38,038 nucleotides of DNA from Campylobacteraceae bacterium. GTDB lineage: Bacteria > Campylobacterota > Campylobacteria > Campylobacterales > Campylobacteraceae. Shown piece by piece: positions 1 to 10,654 of the stretch. Location of the stretch: positions 1 to 38,038 of the forward strand of contig JAIRNE010000004.1 of the NCBI GenBank assembly GCA_031258205.1, read 5' to 3'. The position numbers and the translations under genes were made by a program. Below the pieces are notes generated by a model. The model saw only the letters and a list, made by a program, of their open reading frames with translations. It searched no databases and was not told the origin of the DNA. Position 1 is the stretch's first letter. Every line of letters begins with the position of its first letter.

Positions 1-738
<738 letters not shown>

Positions 739-808
739 TATTTTTTGGGTAAATCCGCGTCTTTAACTGCCGCTGGGTTACCCAATATTGGTTTATATAA
801 GGACATTT

Positions 809-1720
809 TTGATACGAAAAAAGAGCGCCCCAAAACGCAGAAAAAAAACTAAAAAATCCAAAATACCAAAACTTTATATAATAGCCGCTGCGGCAGTGAT
901 TTTATTATCAATTATAAGTATCGCAGTAGCATTATTATATATAACGCAAAATCCTCTTGCGCTGCCAAGTATCCAAACAAATCAAACCGTAACGCCTCCA
1001 GCAGTACCGCCGTCAATTTCTGCAAATACAACAGATACAGCCAATAAAACGCCTCCTTTCATTACTCCTTTCATAAAAGCAAAACCAAAGTTAGCGATTA
1101 TCATAGACGACGTTACGTTTTCAAAGCAGATAGAGAAGATTTTATCTATCCCGCTTCATATCACGCCGTCGTTTTTGCCGCCGAAGTCCGAAACTCCATT
1201 TTCGGAAAAATTAGCCGCAAAGTGCGAATTTTATATGGTGCATTTGCCGTTAGAAGCTGTGAATTTTGAGCGTCCAGAGTTTGTTACGATTTTGGTAAGC
1301 GATAGTTATGATGAAATTCTTGAGAAACTCTCCCGTTTTAAGCGGCAATTTCCGCGCGCCGTTTACTATAATAACCACACAGGCAGTAAATTTACAGCCG
1401 ATTTGGAAGCCATGAGAAGGTTGATTGACGCTATGGACGAGTTGGATTTGATATTTGTGGACAGCAGAACTACCGCTCAGACAAAAGCTCCGCAGATTTT
1501 TGCCGAACAGGGCAGAAAACTGCTGCAAAGAGACGTCTTTTTGGATAATGAGATAGAAGAAAAAGCGATAAAAGCTCAGCTTATGGTTGCCGTAAATAAA
1601 GCCAAAGAGAAAGGTTTTGCTATCGCGATAGGTCATCCGCACGATAAAACGCTTGATGCGATAGCAAATTCGTTGGAAATTTTAAAAGACGTGGACGTTG
1701 TCTATTTGAAAGATTTGTGA
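809..1720 (+). CDS. Divergent polysaccharide deacetylase family protein
   Basis: N-terminal TM segment, Pro/Thr-rich linker, then KLAIIIDDVTFSKQ...VHLPLEA...NNHTGSKFT...GHPHDKT. TTG at 809 preferred over 788 because AAGGA at about 799-803 gives good spacing. Confidence 0.8.
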   Translation: MIRKKSAPKRRKKTKKSKIPKLYIIAAAAVILLSIISIAVALLYITQNPLALPSIQTNQTVTPPAVPPSISANTTDTANKTPPFITPFIKAKPKLAIIIDDVTFSKQIEKILSIPLHITPSFLPPKSETPFSEKLAAKCEFYMVHLPLEAVNFERPEFVTILVSDSYDEILEKLSRFKRQFPRAVYYNNHTGSKFTADLEAMRRLIDAMDELDLIFVDSRTTAQTKAPQIFAEQGRKLLQRDVFLDNEIEEKAIKAQLMVAVNKAKEKGFAIAIGHPHDKTLDAIANSLEILKDVDVVYLKDL

Positions 1721-2484
1721 TGAAAATAGAGATACCGCAAAAACTTTTGGAGTTGAAAGAGCCCGTAAAAGAGCTTTATGCTATGGGCGATTTAAATCTT
1801 TTAAAACGTCCATGCGTTGCGATTGTAGGCAGCAGAAAAGCTCTTTTATATACAAAACATGCGACTGAAAAGTTAAGCTCTATGTTAAGCAATGCCGGCG
1901 TTGCTGTTGTAAGCGGCGGTGCGGCAGGCGTAGATGCGGCGGCTCACAGAGGAGCAATGCCAAATACGATAGCCGTACTGCCCACGCCGCTTGATATACT
2001 TTACCCCAAAATCAACAGCGCGCTTTTAAAGGAGATTGCAAACCGCGGTCTGCTTTTAAGCGAGTATGCCGAAAGCGCGCCCATATCAAAATATAATTTT
2101 GTATTAAGAAATCGCATTGTAACAGCGCTTTCAAGCGCGCTTGTTATAGCGCAGGCGGATTTAAAAAGCGGCTCGTTAAGAAGCGCGGAGTATGCTCTAA
2201 AATGCGGCGTGCCGATATACGTTTTTCCTCACAGGATAGGAGAAAGCGAAGGTACGGCGCAGCTTGTGAAAAATGGACAGGCTGTTGTTATAGAGGATTT
2301 GGGCGAATTTGTGAAAATGTTTGCGCCAAACAGCGCGAATGAAGAGATAAAAGACGATTTACTTGTATTTTGCGCTAAAAATACCGACTTAAACGACTGT
2401 TTGAAAAAGTTCGGCGATAAGATTTACGAGTATGAACTCTCAGGCAAGATAGCGATAAGCAATATGAGGGTGAAAGTGTTATGA
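1720..2484 (+). CDS. dprA: DNA-processing protein DprA
   Basis: VAIVGSRKALLYTKHATEKLSSMLSNAGVAVVSGGAAGVDAAAHRGAM Rossmann-like DprA core; ATG at 1720. Confidence 0.9.
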   Translation: MKIEIPQKLLELKEPVKELYAMGDLNLLKRPCVAIVGSRKALLYTKHATEKLSSMLSNAGVAVVSGGAAGVDAAAHRGAMPNTIAVLPTPLDILYPKINSALLKEIANRGLLLSEYAESAPISKYNFVLRNRIVTALSSALVIAQADLKSGSLRSAEYALKCGVPIYVFPHRIGESEGTAQLVKNGQAVVIEDLGEFVKMFAPNSANEEIKDDLLVFCAKNTDLNDCLKKFGDKIYEYELSGKIAISNMRVKVL

Positions 2485-2864
2485 GCATTGTTGCTATTGA
2501 CGTTGGTTTGAAGCGTATCGGCGCGGCTGTTTGTCTTAAAAGAAACGTTATCGTACCGCTCAATGCCGTTTTGCGCCGCAATAGAGAACAAGCCGCAAAC
2601 GATATAAGCAAGCTTTTACATGAGTACGAAGCTGAGATTTTGGTAGTCGGACTGCCGTCAAATGATGAGATGAAGCGACGCATTAAGCATTTTGTGTCGC
2701 TGTTGAAATTTGAAGGCGAGACTGTTTTTATAGATGAGGATTTTTCATCGCATGAAGCAAAAGAGAGAATGAAAGGAGTTGTGAAACAAAAACGCGATGG
2801 ACGCGTGGATTCGCTCTCTGCGGTTATTATTTTGGAAAGATTTTGCGCTAAGCCCTATTTTTAA
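2481..2864 (+). CDS. ruvX: Putative pre-16S rRNA nuclease (YqgF/RuvX family)
   Basis: IVAIDVGLKRIGAAV, ILVVGLPSN, FIDEDFSSHEAKERM; ATGA overlap with dprA. Confidence 0.9.
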   Translation: MSIVAIDVGLKRIGAAVCLKRNVIVPLNAVLRRNREQAANDISKLLHEYEAEILVVGLPSNDEMKRRIKHFVSLLKFEGETVFIDEDFSSHEAKERMKGVVKQKRDGRVDSLSAVIILERFCAKPYF

Positions 2865-3493
2865 AATCCCTCGTTCATTACCTCATATAGATATTCTGTC
2901 TCGTCGTCATTTAAAAAAAGCGTATTCTTTTTATCAAAAAGCCGTTTTAGCTTATTTATATCAACTCCTTTATTGTGAATACATTCTGTGTGCGCGGGCA
3001 GAAAAGCTCTGGCAAGAGCTATATTTTCATCTTTTATTTTATCTTCGCACAAAAAGCAGTATTCTAAAGAGTGCAGTCTTCCTTCAAATTGTAACAGTTC
3101 CAAATATGCCTCTACCGCAACTCTTTTGGGGTTTTGCCTGTGCCATTTTTTAGAGCATGATATAAGCAGGTCAAAATAAAATCTATCTATGCTGTCCACA
3201 TCTTTTAGATGTTCATAAAAAAGTTTTACAAAATTTTGCCAAAAATAAAAACGGTCTCTGTCTATATTCCAATTTTGCGCAAGATGTATGACATTTCGTA
3301 ATTGCGCAAGATTTGAACGCATGGATATCTGCGTCTCAAAATCTATCAAATAGCCCAAATTTATCACAGAGTGTCTGGCTCCGTAAAACCTGTAAGTAGT
3401 TCTAAGTCTATTCTCGCTCAATATTACGACAATCAAATCCTCGTCTTTAACTCTATTGACATGTACGATAAAACCCTGCACTTTTTCCTCCAT
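2861..3493 (-). CDS. recO: Recombination protein RecO
   Basis: MEEKVQGFIVHVNRVKDEDLIVVILSENRLRTTYRFYGARHSV N-terminal OB fold typical of epsilonproteobacterial RecO; CFLCEDK motif. Confidence 0.8.
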   Translation of the reverse strand: MEEKVQGFIVHVNRVKDEDLIVVILSENRLRTTYRFYGARHSVINLGYLIDFETQISMRSNLAQLRNVIHLAQNWNIDRDRFYFWQNFVKLFYEHLKDVDSIDRFYFDLLISCSKKWHRQNPKRVAVEAYLELLQFEGRLHSLEYCFLCEDKIKDENIALARAFLPAHTECIHNKGVDINKLKRLFDKKNTLFLNDDETEYLYEVMNEGF

Positions 3494-3548
3494 GTATGCG
3501 CCATTTTAGCAAATATTGGCTAAGATAAAAGAAAAACAGAGGATAAAG

Positions 3549-4268
3549 ATGGATTTTTTAGAGGCATGTATAAGGGCAAATCATGAAATTTATCATCTGC
3601 TAAATAGCGGCGAAAATGATTTGCGAACGGAGCTTAAAAGAGGATTCGGCGGCGATATAAGTTTAAAAGCCGATTTGGAAGCCGAGGCTGTTTTTATCAA
3701 GCATTTGCAAAAATTCGGACGCATTTACAGCGAAGAGAGCGGTATGATTGGCAGCGGAGACGATATTGTTATTATTGATCCGATTGACGGCAGTAAAAAT
3801 TTCGCCGCAAACATTCCATATTTCGGCTCTTCCGCCGCGCTGAAAAAAGACGGTAAAGTTATCTGCGCCGTTGTTGCAAATTTTGCCGCCGGATACATGC
3901 ACGTAAAGAGTGAGCGTCATTTTAAACGCTGTTTTTTTAACGGTAAAAAAGCGGAAGAGATAGTTTTAACGCCAGTTACCGGTATCGGCATTTTTGAAAA
4001 AGCGTATCAATCCGAAAAGCTTGCCCTATATCTGCATGAGGTTTCGCTTAAATACCGAAGTTTGGGAGCTTTAGCAATCTCTTTATCGTTATGCCGCGAA
4101 ACTGATTTTGTACTTTTTAAAGGGTGCGTCAGGGAGTTTGATATTGCGGGCGGCTGGTACATGTGCGAGGATCTTTTTAGATTTAAAAACGATAAACTTC
4201 TGCTTGTAAGCAAAGATAAGGGAATATTTGATAAAATTCATAATTTTGTAATGGAGCTTTCTTTATGA
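3549..4268 (+). CDS. Inositol monophosphatase family protein
   Basis: YSEESGMIG, IIDPIDGSKNFAANIPYFG, VREFDIAGGWYMCEDLF motifs; ATG at 3549 preferred over TTG at 3516. Confidence 0.85.
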   Translation: MDFLEACIRANHEIYHLLNSGENDLRTELKRGFGGDISLKADLEAEAVFIKHLQKFGRIYSEESGMIGSGDDIVIIDPIDGSKNFAANIPYFGSSAALKKDGKVICAVVANFAAGYMHVKSERHFKRCFFNGKKAEEIVLTPVTGIGIFEKAYQSEKLALYLHEVSLKYRSLGALAISLSLCRETDFVLFKGCVREFDIAGGWYMCEDLFRFKNDKLLLVSKDKGIFDKIHNFVMELSL

Positions 4269-5134
4269 AATTTACGGAACTTTTTAAAAGCCGCAGAGCG
4301 CAGCCTGCTCCCGCAGAGGCGCCGAGCCATTGGGTCAAATGCGAAGTATGCGGCGCGTTAATGTACAAAAAAGAGATTGCGCTTCAATCTTATGTTTGTC
4401 CAAAATGCGGATTTCACATACGCATAAATTCAATGCAGCGCATTGAACTTTTAGCGGATAAAGACAGTTTTGTACCGTTTGACGAAAATCTTTGCGCCGT
4501 TGATCCTCTGAAATTTGTAGATAAAAAATCATATAAAAAGCGAATAGAAGAAGCTTATGTAAAAACGAAACGCAATTCCGCCGTAATAGCGGGAGAATGT
4601 ACGATAGAGGGCATTTTGACGCAGCTTGTGGTGTTTGATTTTAATTTCATGGGCGGCAGTCTTGGTTCTGTGGAAGGCGAGATGATAGCGCGCGCCGTCA
4701 ATCGTGCAATTAAGAAAAAACATGGCATCGTGATAGTAAGCGCCAGCGGCGGAGCGAGAATGCAGGAGAGTACATTTTCTCTCATGCAGATGGCAAAAAC
4801 TTCAGCCGTTTTGACAAAATTATCAAAAGCAAAATTGCCGTACATATCCATACTTACAGACCCCACTATGGGCGGCGTAAGCGCATCTTTTGCATGGCTT
4901 GGAGACGTAATAATAGCAGAACCCGGAGCGCTTATAGGTTTTGCGGGACAAAGAGTTATTAAGCAGACGATAGGTTCCGAACTGCCTGAGGGTTTTCAGC
5001 GTTCCGAATTTTTACTTGAACATGGATTAATAGACATGATAGTAAAAAGAAACGACTTGAAACGTACTACGGCGGATTTGCTTAGATATTTTTTAGATAT
5101 TAATACGGCTAAATCAGATGAAGGCATTAGATAG
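4265..5134 (+). CDS. accD: Acetyl-CoA carboxylase carboxyltransferase subunit beta
   Basis: N-terminal CEVCGALMY...CPKCGFH zinc ribbon; FMGGSLGSVEGEMIARA, SGGARMQES, DPTMGGVSASFAWLGDVIIAEPGALIGFAGQRVI. Confidence 0.97.
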   Translation: MKFTELFKSRRAQPAPAEAPSHWVKCEVCGALMYKKEIALQSYVCPKCGFHIRINSMQRIELLADKDSFVPFDENLCAVDPLKFVDKKSYKKRIEEAYVKTKRNSAVIAGECTIEGILTQLVVFDFNFMGGSLGSVEGEMIARAVNRAIKKKHGIVIVSASGGARMQESTFSLMQMAKTSAVLTKLSKAKLPYISILTDPTMGGVSASFAWLGDVIIAEPGALIGFAGQRVIKQTIGSELPEGFQRSEFLLEHGLIDMIVKRNDLKRTTADLLRYFLDINTAKSDEGIR

Positions 5135-5715
5135 TGCCGGCTAAACTCTTTGCGCTTATAGATACCGCGATTATAAAAAAATATAATAAAACGCTGTTTT
5201 GGAGCTGTGAACGCATCTTGTATTTAGACGCCGCAATGGTAGAATATAGAAATAAAACAGGCAGTTTTAAAGAGAAAAAAGAGGATATTTTGGCAATCAA
5301 AGAGCGGATAAAAGCGCCTGTAATCGTAAATGACGATATATCGTTAGTCCCGTTTTGCGACGGGGTGCATTTGGGGCAGGAAGACCTTTTGAAGTACGGC
5401 AGCGGCGTTTATGCGGCAACAGAATATATAAGAGGGATTATAGGTCGTAAAATATTCGGCATTTCAACGCATAACGAAAAGGAGATTTTAGAAGCAAATG
5501 AAACGAGCGTCGATTATATAGGACTTGGCGCATACCGCAAAACGGTTTCAAAAGATACCGATAATATTTTAGGTGATAAACTTCCGCTTCTTGCAAATCT
5601 ATCCAAAAAACCTGTAGCCGCGATAGGCGGAGTACGGCTTAATGATAATATCGCACATGTAACGTATATTGCGGTAGGTTCGGGACTTTATGAAGATTAC
5701 GGTATATTCCATTGA
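5134..5715 (+). CDS. Thiamine phosphate synthase (ThiE/TenI) family protein
   Basis: PVIVNDDISL...GVHLGQEDL...GISTHNEKE...DYIGLGAYRKT...PVAAIGGV; GTG start. Confidence 0.75.
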   Translation: MPAKLFALIDTAIIKKYNKTLFWSCERILYLDAAMVEYRNKTGSFKEKKEDILAIKERIKAPVIVNDDISLVPFCDGVHLGQEDLLKYGSGVYAATEYIRGIIGRKIFGISTHNEKEILEANETSVDYIGLGAYRKTVSKDTDNILGDKLPLLANLSKKPVAAIGGVRLNDNIAHVTYIAVGSGLYEDYGIFH

Positions 5716-6145
5716 GAAAAACCCGCAGGGGAAATTTAAAGATATGATAGACGAGTTCATAAAGATGATTTCGCGTTTTGCCGCAGCGGAAGATATACCG
5801 CTTTTTAATAGTAAAATTTCGGCGGCTCAAGCCAAAGGAGCAGATGAAGCGCGAAAATCATATACTAAGAGTTTCGAGCCTTATATAAAAAATTACGCTT
5901 TGGCATTGGATAAAGACGGCGAAGAGTTAAACAGTGAAGAGTTTAGCAAAATCTTTGACAACGGTTCGGATATAAGGTTTTTTATAGGCGGAGCTTATGG
6001 TCTTGAAAAGTCGTTTTTAGACCGCACTCAAAGAGTTATAAGCTTAAGTAGATTAACATATGCGCATAAAATAGCTAAATTGGCGCTGTTTGAACAGATT
6101 TATCGTGGGCTTTGCATAAAAAACAATCACCCATATCATAAGTAA
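5690..6145 (+). CDS. rlmH: 23S rRNA (pseudouridine1915-N3)-methyltransferase RlmH
   Basis: LDKDGEELNSEEF, FFIGGAYGL, SLSRLTYAHKIAKLALFEQIYRGLCIKNNHPYHK C-terminus diagnostic of RlmH. Confidence 0.93.
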   Translation: MKITVYSIEKNPQGKFKDMIDEFIKMISRFAAAEDIPLFNSKISAAQAKGADEARKSYTKSFEPYIKNYALALDKDGEELNSEEFSKIFDNGSDIRFFIGGAYGLEKSFLDRTQRVISLSRLTYAHKIAKLALFEQIYRGLCIKNNHPYHK

Positions 6146-6154
6146 AGGATAAAA

Positions 6155-6520
6155 ATGAAACAAAGCGATATTAAGTTTTTTAAAAATTTACTGCTTGAAA
6201 GAAAAGAGCAAGTTTTAAAAAATATTGACGGCGCGGCAAAAGAGATAAGAGATATGGATATCTCAGATGCAAGAGACGACGCTGATTTTGCGGCTTTAAA
6301 CGCAAATAATTTTATAGGTCAAGCGCTGAACGTCCAGCAGTCAAGAGAGCTTTTTGAGATAGAATACGCGTTAAGAAAGATTGAAAACAAAACTTACGGC
6401 ATATGCGAAATGTGCGAAGAGGAGATAAGCATCCAAAGGCTTAAAATAAAACCGCATGCAAAATACTGCATCATCTGCCGCGAAATAATAGAACAAACAA
6501 AAAACAAAAGGAGTTTATAA
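6155..6520 (+). CDS. dksA: TraR/DksA family zinc-finger transcriptional regulator
   Basis: YGICEMCEEEISIQRLKIKPHAKYCIICREIIEQ; coiled-coil N-terminus. Confidence 0.88.
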   Translation: MKQSDIKFFKNLLLERKEQVLKNIDGAAKEIRDMDISDARDDADFAALNANNFIGQALNVQQSRELFEIEYALRKIENKTYGICEMCEEEISIQRLKIKPHAKYCIICREIIEQTKNKRSL

Positions 6521-7533
6521 TGGGCATAAAGACATATCTGTTTTTCTCATTTATACTGTTGGCAATTGTAGGAATTTATACATATTCCGTTATTCCGAGC
6601 GAAAACGCATACTATGAATTGACTATTTTTTCCCGCTCTTTCAATCTTCCGGTAGCCGTATGGTTTATCATTCCGTCATTGATATTATTGACAGCCTCCG
6701 TAGCTCACATGGTATTTTATTCCGTTAAAAACTTTTTTGTGAAGCGATTGACGAAAAAAGACTATGAGACGCTGCTTTTAGAGATAAAATACGCAATGCT
6801 CGGCGAAGAGAAAGAGTTTGAATATAAAACCGACTCATTTAAAACGCTCTCTTCCGCCGTCAAAAAAATGAGATACAACCCTAAAAGCGAAGATACAAAA
6901 ACCGGCGAAAAAGAGCTTGACGAGATATTTGGCATTTTGGAAAAAATCAGAGACGGCGAATATATAGACTTGAAAAAATTTCGCTTAAGAAGCGATAACG
7001 AGATTTTAAATCAAAACCGCCTTAATTTTTCAAAAGACGATAAAAAATCTATTAATGAAGTTTTAAAACATTGCCCCACGCTTGAGAGCGAAGCATGCAA
7101 AAAAGCGTTTGACGCGCTGTTAATGCAGGCGTCTTACAGCGAAATTAAATCCTACAAATACAAACTCTCAAGCGGCGCGGTATTGTCCATATTGAAAAGA
7201 TTTGTAGATAAAAATGACAAATTTACATTAAGCGGCGAAGAGATTCAAGAGATATTAGAAACAAGCGATTTGAATCAAGAAGAGTTTTTATCTACTGCCA
7301 AAACGCTTAAAACGGCTATGGAACCGGACGCGCTTTTAAAGCTTTATGACAATATGCAATCCAAAAACCACCATGCGTCATTTGCGTATTTGTACATACT
7401 GTTTGAACTAAGACTCATTGAAAAAGCCAGAGAATTTTTAGAAAATAACGAAGACGGCGAATTTGAAAAATTCAGAATTTTGCTGTTTTTGCGCGATAAC
7501 GGAAAAATTACAGATACAGACCTTATCATTTAA
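6520..7533 (+). CDS. Hypothetical membrane protein with two N-terminal TM helices and charged C-terminal region
   Basis: Two hydrophobic segments (TYLFFSFILLAIVGIYTY; VWFIIPSLILLTASVAHMVF) then long Lys/Glu-rich alpha-helical region; coupled to dksA and dusB. Confidence 0.8.
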   Translation: MGIKTYLFFSFILLAIVGIYTYSVIPSENAYYELTIFSRSFNLPVAVWFIIPSLILLTASVAHMVFYSVKNFFVKRLTKKDYETLLLEIKYAMLGEEKEFEYKTDSFKTLSSAVKKMRYNPKSEDTKTGEKELDEIFGILEKIRDGEYIDLKKFRLRSDNEILNQNRLNFSKDDKKSINEVLKHCPTLESEACKKAFDALLMQASYSEIKSYKYKLSSGAVLSILKRFVDKNDKFTLSGEEIQEILETSDLNQEEFLSTAKTLKTAMEPDALLKLYDNMQSKNHHASFAYLYILFELRLIEKAREFLENNEDGEFEKFRILLFLRDNGKITDTDLII

Positions 7534-8474
7534 TGACAGATATTGATTTTAGCCAAAGTCCGACCGCTTTGGCTCCGCTTGCGGGTTTTACGGATTTACC
7601 GTTTCGTTATATTTGCAAAAAATTCGGCGCGGACGTTACGTTTTCGGAGATGATAAGCGTAAATGCGCTGGTTAGAGATTCTAAAAAAACCTTTCGCATG
7701 TTAAAGCGCGCGCGCAATGAGGATAGATACATAGCGCAGATAGCAGGAAGCGATATAAAAAATATCATAAAAGCCGTTGAAATTTTAAACGATATGGAAG
7801 ATATAATCGGAATTGACCTAAACTGCGGCTGTCCCGTGCCCAAAATCATAGCTCAAGACGCAGGCTCTTCGCTTTTGCGCGACTTGGCGCATTTGGCAAA
7901 GATAATAAAAACCGTCAAAAAACAGTCAAATAAACGCTATACTTCCGTCAAAACGCGTATCGGTTTTAACGAAAAAACGCCTGAAATCATCGCTAAGACC
8001 ATAGAGGAAGCGGGCGCTGATTTTATAAGCATTCATGGACGAACAAGAAGCGGAGGGTACAAAGCTCCGATTGATTACGACGCAATAAGACGCGCAAAAG
8101 AGTCGGTTAAGATTCCTGTTTTTGCCAACGGCGACATTACGACTTATGAAAAAGCCGTGGAAATAAGAGATTTTACAAAATGCGAAGGAGTGATGATAGG
8201 GCGCGGAGCTGTCGGAAATCCATGGATATTTTATCAATTAAAGCACAATCAAAAAAACATTGACAAATCGCTTATAAAACAGGTTGTTTTAGAACATTTA
8301 CAGCTTATGAGAGAGTTTTACGCAGATAACATGGGCGTGATTTTATTTAGAAAACATCTGCATGCATACTCAAAATCTTTTCCCGAAGCCGCCGCGTTTC
8401 GTCATAAAATAAACGCCGTTTCTAACGCTGATGAAATGCGCGAAGAGATAGAGAGATTTTTTACCGAGCAATGA
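7533..8474 (+). CDS. dusB: tRNA-dihydrouridine synthase
   Basis: ALAPLAGFTDLPFRYICKKFGADVTFSEMI, DLNCGCPVPKI, SIHGRTRSGGY, VFANGDI, MIGRGAVGNPWIF. Confidence 0.95.
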   Translation: MTDIDFSQSPTALAPLAGFTDLPFRYICKKFGADVTFSEMISVNALVRDSKKTFRMLKRARNEDRYIAQIAGSDIKNIIKAVEILNDMEDIIGIDLNCGCPVPKIIAQDAGSSLLRDLAHLAKIIKTVKKQSNKRYTSVKTRIGFNEKTPEIIAKTIEEAGADFISIHGRTRSGGYKAPIDYDAIRRAKESVKIPVFANGDITTYEKAVEIRDFTKCEGVMIGRGAVGNPWIFYQLKHNQKNIDKSLIKQVVLEHLQLMREFYADNMGVILFRKHLHAYSKSFPEAAAFRHKINAVSNADEMREEIERFFTEQ

Positions 8475-8488
8475 GTAAACGGCGGCGG

Positions 8489-9517
8489 TTATAATATCAG
8501 CATCGCATCGCCGTAAGAGAAAAAACGATATTTTTCTTTTACCGCCGTTTTATATATCCGCAAAGTCTCCTCAAGTCCGATAAAACCAGCGACTAACATG
8601 ATAAGCGTGGAACGCGGCAAGTGAAAATTTGTCAGCAGATAATTTACGCGCTTAGGTGGATTTAGAGGATTTAAAAAGATGCCGCAAAAACCCTGCTCCT
8701 CTTTTGTCCTTACAAAATGCTCAACCGTTCTTGTTACCGTTGTGCCAACGCTAAGCAACGGTTTGGAGCTTTGTATGAGGCGTTTTGCCGCATTTGAGAT
8801 AGAAAAATACTCCGAATGCATTATATGTTCGTCCAATCTTTCGCTCTCCACGCCTTTAAAAGTTCCCGCCCCCACATGCAGCGTTAAAAACTCCGTTTCA
8901 AATCTTTTTTTAAGCTCGTCAAACATCGCTTCGCTAAAGTGTAACGATGCGGTTGGCGCGGCGACAGCTCCTTCATTTTTGGCAAAAAGCGTCTGATAAT
9001 CGCTCTCGTCCTCTTTTGTATCGTCTCTTTTGATATACGGTGGCAGCGGCACATGTCCTATTTTGTCTAAAATTTTAAAAAGAGATGAAGTATCAAGCTT
9101 TTTTTCATTTTGAAAAAACTCTACAACCCTTGTGCCGTCGTCATTTAAAGCGATAACGTCAGCCTGCAGATTTTGACCGAAAAAAAGCTTCATGCCCGCT
9201 TTAACTCTGCCTTTGATATATACCTTGAAACTACTGTTGCAAAACGGCGAGTTAAACAGCAATTCTACTGCCCCGCCGCTTGCTTTTGCGCCGAAAATCC
9301 GCGCTTTTATGACTTTTGTATCATTCAAAAGAACGGATGTATTTTTTGGCAAAAATAAAAAAAGTTCGCCGAAACATGCATGCGTAATATTTCTGCTTTT
9401 GCGTTCATAAACAAGCAGTTTTGCGCTCTCTTTGGGATTTATGGGATGTGAAGCTATGAGGGATTTTGGCAAATCGTAATCATAGCTTGCGCATAGATTT
9501 TCATCAAGTGGAAGTAT
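8489..9517 (-). CDS. queA: S-adenosylmethionine:tRNA ribosyltransferase-isomerase QueA
   Basis: LIASHPINPKESAKLLVYERKS, LLNDTKVIKARI, TASLHFSE, LHVGAGTFKGVE, LPRSTLIMLVAGF. The ORF caller begins at TTG 9472, but conserved-looking N-terminus ENLCASYDYDLPKSLIA continues upstream to at least 9517; exact start uncertain (see findings). Confidence 0.95.
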   Translation of the reverse strand: MLPLDENLCASYDYDLPKSLIASHPINPKESAKLLVYERKSRNITHACFGELFLFLPKNTSVLLNDTKVIKARIFGAKASGGAVELLFNSPFCNSSFKVYIKGRVKAGMKLFFGQNLQADVIALNDDGTRVVEFFQNEKKLDTSSLFKILDKIGHVPLPPYIKRDDTKEDESDYQTLFAKNEGAVAAPTASLHFSEAMFDELKKRFETEFLTLHVGAGTFKGVESERLDEHIMHSEYFSISNAAKRLIQSSKPLLSVGTTVTRTVEHFVRTKEEQGFCGIFLNPLNPPKRVNYLLTNFHLPRSTLIMLVAGFIGLEETLRIYKTAVKEKYRFFSYGDAMLIL

Positions 9518-9518
9518 T

Positions 9519-10298
9519 TTAATTATCCTCTTCTTTATACGGATTTACCAAACGCGCTATCAATATGGACAATCCATACAGAAGCAGTAACGGTATAGCC
9601 ATGAGAATCTGCGAAATAACATCCGGCGGCGTGATGATTGCCGCGAATATAAATATCAAAACTACCGCGTATCTAAAAAAGTTTTTTAAAGTTTTATCCG
9701 TTATAAAATTAATCTTTGCCAAAAAAAGAGTGATAACGGGAAGCTCAAACGAGAGACTGAAAGCGAGTGAAAATTTTAAGAAAAAGTCTATATATTCGGT
9801 AGTTTTGGGGATATATACAAATATGCCTTTACCAAAATGTACGGCAAAATTAAGACTCATCGGCAGCACGATATAGTAGCAGAATAAAAACCCAGCCGCG
9901 AACATCAAAGTAGCGAAAAATACAAACGGCAGGACATACTTCTTTTCATGGTCGTAAAGACCGGGTGCGATAAACAGCCACAACTGCCAAAAAATTATCG
10001 GCATCGCCGCTATAAGTCCCGCAAAAAAAGAGATTTTAAAAGAGGTGAAAAGTCCCTCCACTACGTTAGTAGTAATCATCGCTCCTTTGCCGCCGCAGAT
10101 ATTTGATATATCCGCTTCGCCTAAAGTTTGCGCGGACATACCGCCGGAGCAGACAGTGAAAGTGAGCGGTTCTATTATCCACAGCATGATATATTCCCAA
10201 AAAGCAAACGCCGATAAGAGTCCTATAAGCACCGCAAGAGACGCTCTCATGAGCCGTTTTCTCAACTCTATAAGATGCGGCTTTAACTCCTCAAACAC
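9519..10298 (-). CDS. tatC: Sec-independent protein translocase TatC
   Basis: LKPHLIELRKRLMRASLAVLIG, PIIFWQLWLFIAPGLYDHEKKYVLPF, FSLSFELPVI. Confidence 0.96.
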   Translation of the reverse strand: MFEELKPHLIELRKRLMRASLAVLIGLLSAFAFWEYIMLWIIEPLTFTVCSGGMSAQTLGEADISNICGGKGAMITTNVVEGLFTSFKISFFAGLIAAMPIIFWQLWLFIAPGLYDHEKKYVLPFVFFATLMFAAGFLFCYYIVLPMSLNFAVHFGKGIFVYIPKTTEYIDFFLKFSLAFSLSFELPVITLFLAKINFITDKTLKNFFRYAVVLIFIFAAIITPPDVISQILMAIPLLLLYGLSILIARLVNPYKEEDN

Positions 10299-10654
10299 TA
10301 TTTTGCCTCTTTTGAAGCGTCTTCATTCTGCCGCTCCTGCGTTTTTTCAATTTTTAACTCGTTAATAGCCGAATTTACCTCGTCTGCGCTCTTTTGAAAC
10401 TCTTCAAGAGAGAAATTTTTTATTGTCTCTTTTGCGTCTTTTTCTAAAAGCGCGCGGTATTTTTTGGAATCCTCTTTCAACTCTTCTATATTTATCTCTT
10501 TCTCTATCGCGCTTTTTGTTTCATGCAGGGCTTTATTGACGCTTTTGAATGTTTTAACGACTTTCATAATAGTTTCGGGTAATTTATCCGGTCCTAAAAA
10601 TATAATAATTATGACCGCTATGACAATAAATTCAAAAAAACCAATTCCAAACAC
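10298..10654 (-). CDS. tatB: Sec-independent protein translocase TatB
   Basis: MFGIGFFEFIVIAVIIIIFLGPDKLPETIMKVVKTFKSVN; GTG start; immediately upstream of tatC. Confidence 0.9.
   Translation of the reverse strand: MFGIGFFEFIVIAVIIIIFLGPDKLPETIMKVVKTFKSVNKALHETKSAIEKEINIEELKEDSKKYRALLEKDAKETIKNFSLEEFQKSADEVNSAINELKIEKTQERQNEDASKEAK

Noticed and set aside
2797-3153. 118-aa plus-strand ORF
   Set aside because: Antisense to recO and overlapping ruvX; shadow ORF.
5690-5715. 26-nt overlap of thiE-like and rlmH genes
   Set aside because: Short coupled overlaps are common throughout this compact genome; not notable by itself.
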